From the NCBI GenBank assembly GCA_018971485.1, contig JAGXAQ010000002.1:62001-126000 (forward strand): DNA of 64,000 nucleotides, given 5' to 3'. Made by a program: the position numbers and the translations under genes. This DNA comes from Pseudomonadota bacterium. Lineage in GTDB: Bacteria; Pseudomonadota; Gammaproteobacteria; Burkholderiales; REEB80. Under the pieces are notes generated by a model, which saw only the letters and a program-made list of their open reading frames with translations, ran no database searches and had not been told where the DNA came from. Position 1 is the first letter of the stretch. Every line of letters starts with the position of its first letter. Shown one piece after another: positions 60,452-64,000 of this stretch.

Positions 60452-62052
60452 GCTCCCTCCCTTGAACTCAAACGAAACACCCCGCCAGGTTCGTTACCTA
60501 CATAATGCAAGGCCGCTCCATTGGCTTCGCTAATTTCCCTGGCCAGATACAGGCCCAAACCCGTACCGGTTGGCACAGTAGTATAAAATGGTTCAAACAA
60601 CTGAGGCACCTGGGCATCCGTTACACCAATTCCATCATCACGAACCTCAATATGAACCTGCTCCAGGTTCTTTTGAACATAGCTTCTAAGACACACACTG
60701 CCCTTTTTACCCCGACTATGACGCCATGCATTCTGGCACAGGTTCCATAAGATCTGATACAGGTGGTTTTCATCAAAACACAATACGGGAGCACCCTGAA
60801 CTTCTATACAAAGACCAGACGGATCAATTTTTTCAATCTGACAAAACTCTGAACCAAAATGCTTGAGCCAGTGAGCAAGCCAAATCGTCTTGCGCTCGCT
60901 ACGATCATGTTTATTCAAATACAGGACATCCTTGACGATTTTTTCGATACGCTGTGTATTGGTCTGGACTATCTGAAGCAGACGGCGCATATCCTCACGT
61001 TTGCCCAATTCTTCTCCCAGCAACTCTCCGGCATGACTAATCGCACTCAGAGGATTACGAATTTCATGTGCAATATTCATGGTCAGGCGGCCCAACGCAG
61101 CTAATTTGATTTGCTGGGCCTGAGCCTGCAGCTTTGTCAAATTATCAAGATAGGCCACAATCACCTGTTGTTCCCCACGGCCTGCACGGACAAAACGTGT
61201 CCTGACTTGCTGGTTATCAGGCAAGACCAAGGATGGCAATATTTTGTCAGGGGCATTTTGCCAGATCCGGATATGTTCGATGAGTGGATCAGGGCAACGC
61301 TTGCTGACTAGACCTTCCATCGGCCTGAACATGCCAAGCATCTGGACAGCCTGTTTATTACACTGCCTGATCTGATGTTGCGCATCAAGAACCAGAACTC
61401 CATCTTGCATATCTTCGATAATCAGCTGATTAATGGTTGCCAGGCTTGCCAAATCGGCACTTTGCTTTCGGGTGAGCTGCTCACTTTTACCTAAACGAAT
61501 ACTTAAAACGCTTGCCAAACCCGATACAGCAAAAAAACTAAGACTGAGTAAACCGGTATAAACCAGGCTACCCATGCCCGCATGATAAAAACAAATCTGC
61601 CAGACCTGCCCGACCAGAATAAGGATTGTCGCAAATGCAGCATAAAACATGGCGTAGCGTTCATTCCCAAACAGTCCGACTGCTGCAAGCGAAATAGTCA
61701 TGAGCACGCCCATGCCCGACAGAATTCCGCCACTTGTTTCCATCAGAAAAAAGATACAGATCAGATCCGTAATCATCTGCATATGAAGTTGGAACAGGTA
61801 GCCAGGCCAACGGGAGCTAACAGTCAGGGTCAAAAGTGCACTACAGAGAAGGTATACATCACTAATCAGAAAAAACTGTTCGGGATGCTGGGACCCAAAA
61901 GTCAGGATTGAGCCAAAAAAACTGGATGTGACAACCAACGTGGCTGCAATAACCAGGCGATACAGATTAAAGTACTGCAGAAAACGCCAGTGCGTATCCG
62001 GGTTATCCACCACGCTCATCATGGGCTCGGTTACTTGCATCCCTTCCCGCAC
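60445..62052 (-). CDS. pilS: Membrane sensor histidine kinase, PilS-like
   Basis: N-terminal TM segments, PAS region, H-box LTMNIAHEIRNPLSAISHAGELL, N/G boxes; overlaps the regulator gene. Confidence 0.88.
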   Translation of the reverse strand: MREGMQVTEPMMSVVDNPDTHWRFLQYFNLYRLVIAATLVVTSSFFGSILTFGSQHPEQFFLISDVYLLCSALLTLTVSSRWPGYLFQLHMQMITDLICIFFLMETSGGILSGMGVLMTISLAAVGLFGNERYAMFYAAFATILILVGQVWQICFYHAGMGSLVYTGLLSLSFFAVSGLASVLSIRLGKSEQLTRKQSADLASLATINQLIIEDMQDGVLVLDAQHQIRQCNKQAVQMLGMFRPMEGLVSKRCPDPLIEHIRIWQNAPDKILPSLVLPDNQQVRTRFVRAGRGEQQVIVAYLDNLTKLQAQAQQIKLAALGRLTMNIAHEIRNPLSAISHAGELLGEELGKREDMRRLLQIVQTNTQRIEKIVKDVLYLNKHDRSERKTIWLAHWLKHFGSEFCQIEKIDPSGLCIEVQGAPVLCFDENHLYQILWNLCQNAWRHSRGKKGSVCLRSYVQKNLEQVHIEVRDDGIGVTDAQVPQLFEPFYTTVPTGTGLGLYLAREISEANGAALHYVGNEPGGVFRLSSREGAC

Positions 62053-62079
62053 TATCCTTATTTTAGGAAAACCACATCA

Positions 62080-62313
62080 TCAACCTTCTGCCAAATGCCG
62101 ATGTTCTTCGCAACAATACGACTGCTGTTTGCCCATAACACTATCCGACACTTGGACATACACCTTACACCAGGAACATTGCACCATAGACATCAGTCTT
62201 TTATCAGAATCATTCTGAGTGGTCTTTCTGAATGACCGGGCACGACTGTTGACATGCTTAACAACACGGAAAGCCAGCCACAGCAAGAGGATAAATTCAA
62301 TAAGCCTGATCAA
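62080..62313 (-). CDS. PP0621-family small protein (cysteine-rich, one TM)
   Basis: MIRLIEFILLLWLAFRVVKHV…MVQCSWCKVYVQVSDSVMGKQQSYCCEEHRHLAEG. Confidence 0.8.
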   Translation of the reverse strand: MIRLIEFILLLWLAFRVVKHVNSRARSFRKTTQNDSDKRLMSMVQCSWCKVYVQVSDSVMGKQQSYCCEEHRHLAEG

Positions 62314-62452
62314 TAGACTATCCAGTAAAACCGTATCTAATTATGCTATGCAAGGGTACTGCTTTTCATGACCTGATGCAATCTTTGGCTGGTCGCGAAA
62401 ATATCCTCAGTCAGCTATAATGGTTCATTAAACATTGACTGGTTCAAACCTC

Positions 62453-62824
62453 ATGGAAATTCACAAAGAATTTTCTTTTGATGCGGCACACAGGCTACCT
62501 AACCTACCCGAAACACATAAATGTAGCCGCTTGCATGGCCACACGTACAGGTTTAGTGTCCATCTGAATGGGCCCGTTCAGGTTTCCACTGGATGGGTCA
62601 TGGACTTCGCCTCCATCAAGGAAGCAGTTAAACCCATTCTGGATCAGCTTGATCATTATTATCTAAATGATATCAATGGATTAAGCAACCCAACAAGCGA
62701 AAATCTAGCCCGATGGATTTGGACCAGCCTAAAAAAAAGCCTACCCCAGCTTAGCAAGATTACAGTATGGGAAACCTGTACTGCCGGATGCACTTATCAG
62801 GGTGAGGATGAAACGATCGACTAG
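62453..62824 (+). CDS. queD: 6-carboxy-5,6,7,8-tetrahydropterin synthase
   Basis: FSFDAAHRLPNLPETHKCSRLHGHTYRFSVHL; internal Met of ORF 62435-62824. Confidence 0.94.
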   Translation: MEIHKEFSFDAAHRLPNLPETHKCSRLHGHTYRFSVHLNGPVQVSTGWVMDFASIKEAVKPILDQLDHYYLNDINGLSNPTSENLARWIWTSLKKSLPQLSKITVWETCTAGCTYQGEDETID

Positions 62825-62887
62825 CCCATCGCCAGATAAAAGCCAATAACGTCATGTAAAGGGTAAAGCCGCCCTTAACACAGGGTC

Positions 62888-62964
62888 TGGTCGGGGTAGC
62901 AGGATTTGAACCTGCGGCCTCTTCGTCCCGAACGAAGCGCGCTACCAGGCTGCGCCATACCCCG
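62888..62964 (-). tRNA. tRNA-Pro (anticodon CGG)
   Basis: Minus strand CGGGGTA TG GCGCAGCCTGGTAGCGC G CTTCG TTCGGGA CGAAG … GGTTCAAATCC … TACCCCG A CCA. Confidence 0.96.
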
Positions 62965-63004
62965 AAGTAAAACAAACTACCCCGCCTGGAACCAGGGAAA
63001 CACA

Positions 63005-63970
63005 TTAATGCTGACGAACTACCGCAAATTCTGTCAATTTTAACAAAGAATCCTTAAAAACTGAATTGGGCAATTCTAACAAGGCCTGTCTTGCCTGCTC
63101 TGCATGTACTTTGGCTTCGACAACAGTTCGACTAATCGCACCTGTTCTTTCAATCGCCGCCATAATTTCTGGTAGATTATGCAACCCGCCAGTTTCAATA
63201 GTATGGCGAATCGCGGCAGCCTCTTCAGGTGTACCATTATGCATGGCATGAAGCAAAGGAAAGGTTGGTTTGCCTTCTGCCAGATCATCACCAATATTCT
63301 TACCGGTAAGTTCAGACTCACCTGAATAATCCAGGGCATCATCCACCAACTGAAAGGCTATACCTAGATGCATGCCATACTTGCCCAGCGGCCCCTCAAA
63401 TTCCTTTCTATGGGCAACAATCGCTCCAAGACGAGCCGATGCAGAAAAAAGCTTGGCAGTTTTATACTGAATCACCTGCAAATAACGTGTCTCATCCAAA
63501 TCCGCATCATGACAGTTCAAAAGCTGAAGCACTTCACCTTCAGCAATCACGTTTGTCGTTTCGGCAAGCACTTCCATCACTTTAGGTTCATCAATTGCCA
63601 CCATCATCTGAAATGCCCTTGAATACAGAAAATCTCCAACCAGTACACTCGCCGCATTTCCAAATAAGGAGTTGGCGGTAACTTTGCCACGTCGCATCTC
63701 AGACTCATCCACCACATCATCATGCAAAAGCGTTGCCGTATGAATGAATTCAACAATAGCTGCAAGGCCATGATGTGCCTCACCTTGATAATTACATGAG
63801 CGTGCAGCAAGCAAGACAAGAGCAGGCCTTAACCGCTTTCCACCACTGTGAATAATATATTCTGCGACCTGCCTAACCAGAACGACATCGGAATACAGGG
63901 ACTTTCGTATCAATTCATCGACCGCACCCATATCTGTTTTGATACACTCAAGTATTGCCTGAACACTCAT
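63005..63970 (-). CDS. ispB: Octaprenyl/polyprenyl diphosphate synthase
   Basis: [40 protein letters not shown]. Confidence 0.96.
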   Translation of the reverse strand: MSVQAILECIKTDMGAVDELIRKSLYSDVVLVRQVAEYIIHSGGKRLRPALVLLAARSCNYQGEAHHGLAAIVEFIHTATLLHDDVVDESEMRRGKVTANSLFGNAASVLVGDFLYSRAFQMMVAIDEPKVMEVLAETTNVIAEGEVLQLLNCHDADLDETRYLQVIQYKTAKLFSASARLGAIVAHRKEFEGPLGKYGMHLGIAFQLVDDALDYSGESELTGKNIGDDLAEGKPTFPLLHAMHNGTPEEAAAIRHTIETGGLHNLPEIMAAIERTGAISRTVVEAKVHAEQARQALLELPNSVFKDSLLKLTEFAVVRQH

Positions 63971-64000
63971 GTCGTTATTAATCCTGAAGTTACAGTTACA

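Noticed and set aside
1-64000. CRISPR arrays, IS elements, toxin-antitoxin or defence islands
   Set aside because: No regularly spaced repeats, transposases or recognisable defence genes found by eye; only the recombinase remnant suggests past mobility.

Overview
The window is a compact bacterial chromosome segment, probably betaproteobacterial (inferred from gene content and order). It is almost entirely core metabolism and housekeeping. Left to right: an ABC anion-type transporter with a fused permease; an assimilatory nitrate operon on the minus strand (nasA - ybiB/trpD2-like - SUMT - nirB - nirD - narK); a 5'-truncated tyrosine recombinase beside tRNA-Pro(GGG); thrS-infC-rpmI-rplT-pheS-pheT-ihfA-merR; tRNA-Val(GAC); lolD and a single lolC/E-type gene; prfB-lysS, with the prfB programmed frameshift visible; rimO; cysB divergent from a sulfate assimilation operon (tauE-like, sulfite/nitrite reductase, cysH, cysD, cysN); fdxA; pgeF-rluD divergent from bamD; pabB-like; phosphohexomutase; pyrD; rnfB-nth; cobalamin adenosyltransferase and BtuF-like protein; serine/alanine-glyoxylate aminotransferase; an SpmA/SpmB-like fusion; a decayed arsR-SRPBCC pair; nrdAB with an NrdR-box-like operator; ampD; a cold-shock protein; glgP; a PilS/PilR-like two-component system; queD; tRNA-Pro(CGG); ispB. 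I found no CRISPR array, intact prophage, IS element, rRNA or clear novel defence system. The best second-look items are small: the recombinase remnant at tRNA-Pro, the arsR frameshift with a truncated partner, the non-AUG infC start, the overlapping divergent bamD/rluD starts, the NrdR box pair, the YbiB-like gene inside the nitrate operon, and the uncharacterised C-terminal extension of the sulfite/nitrite reductase.
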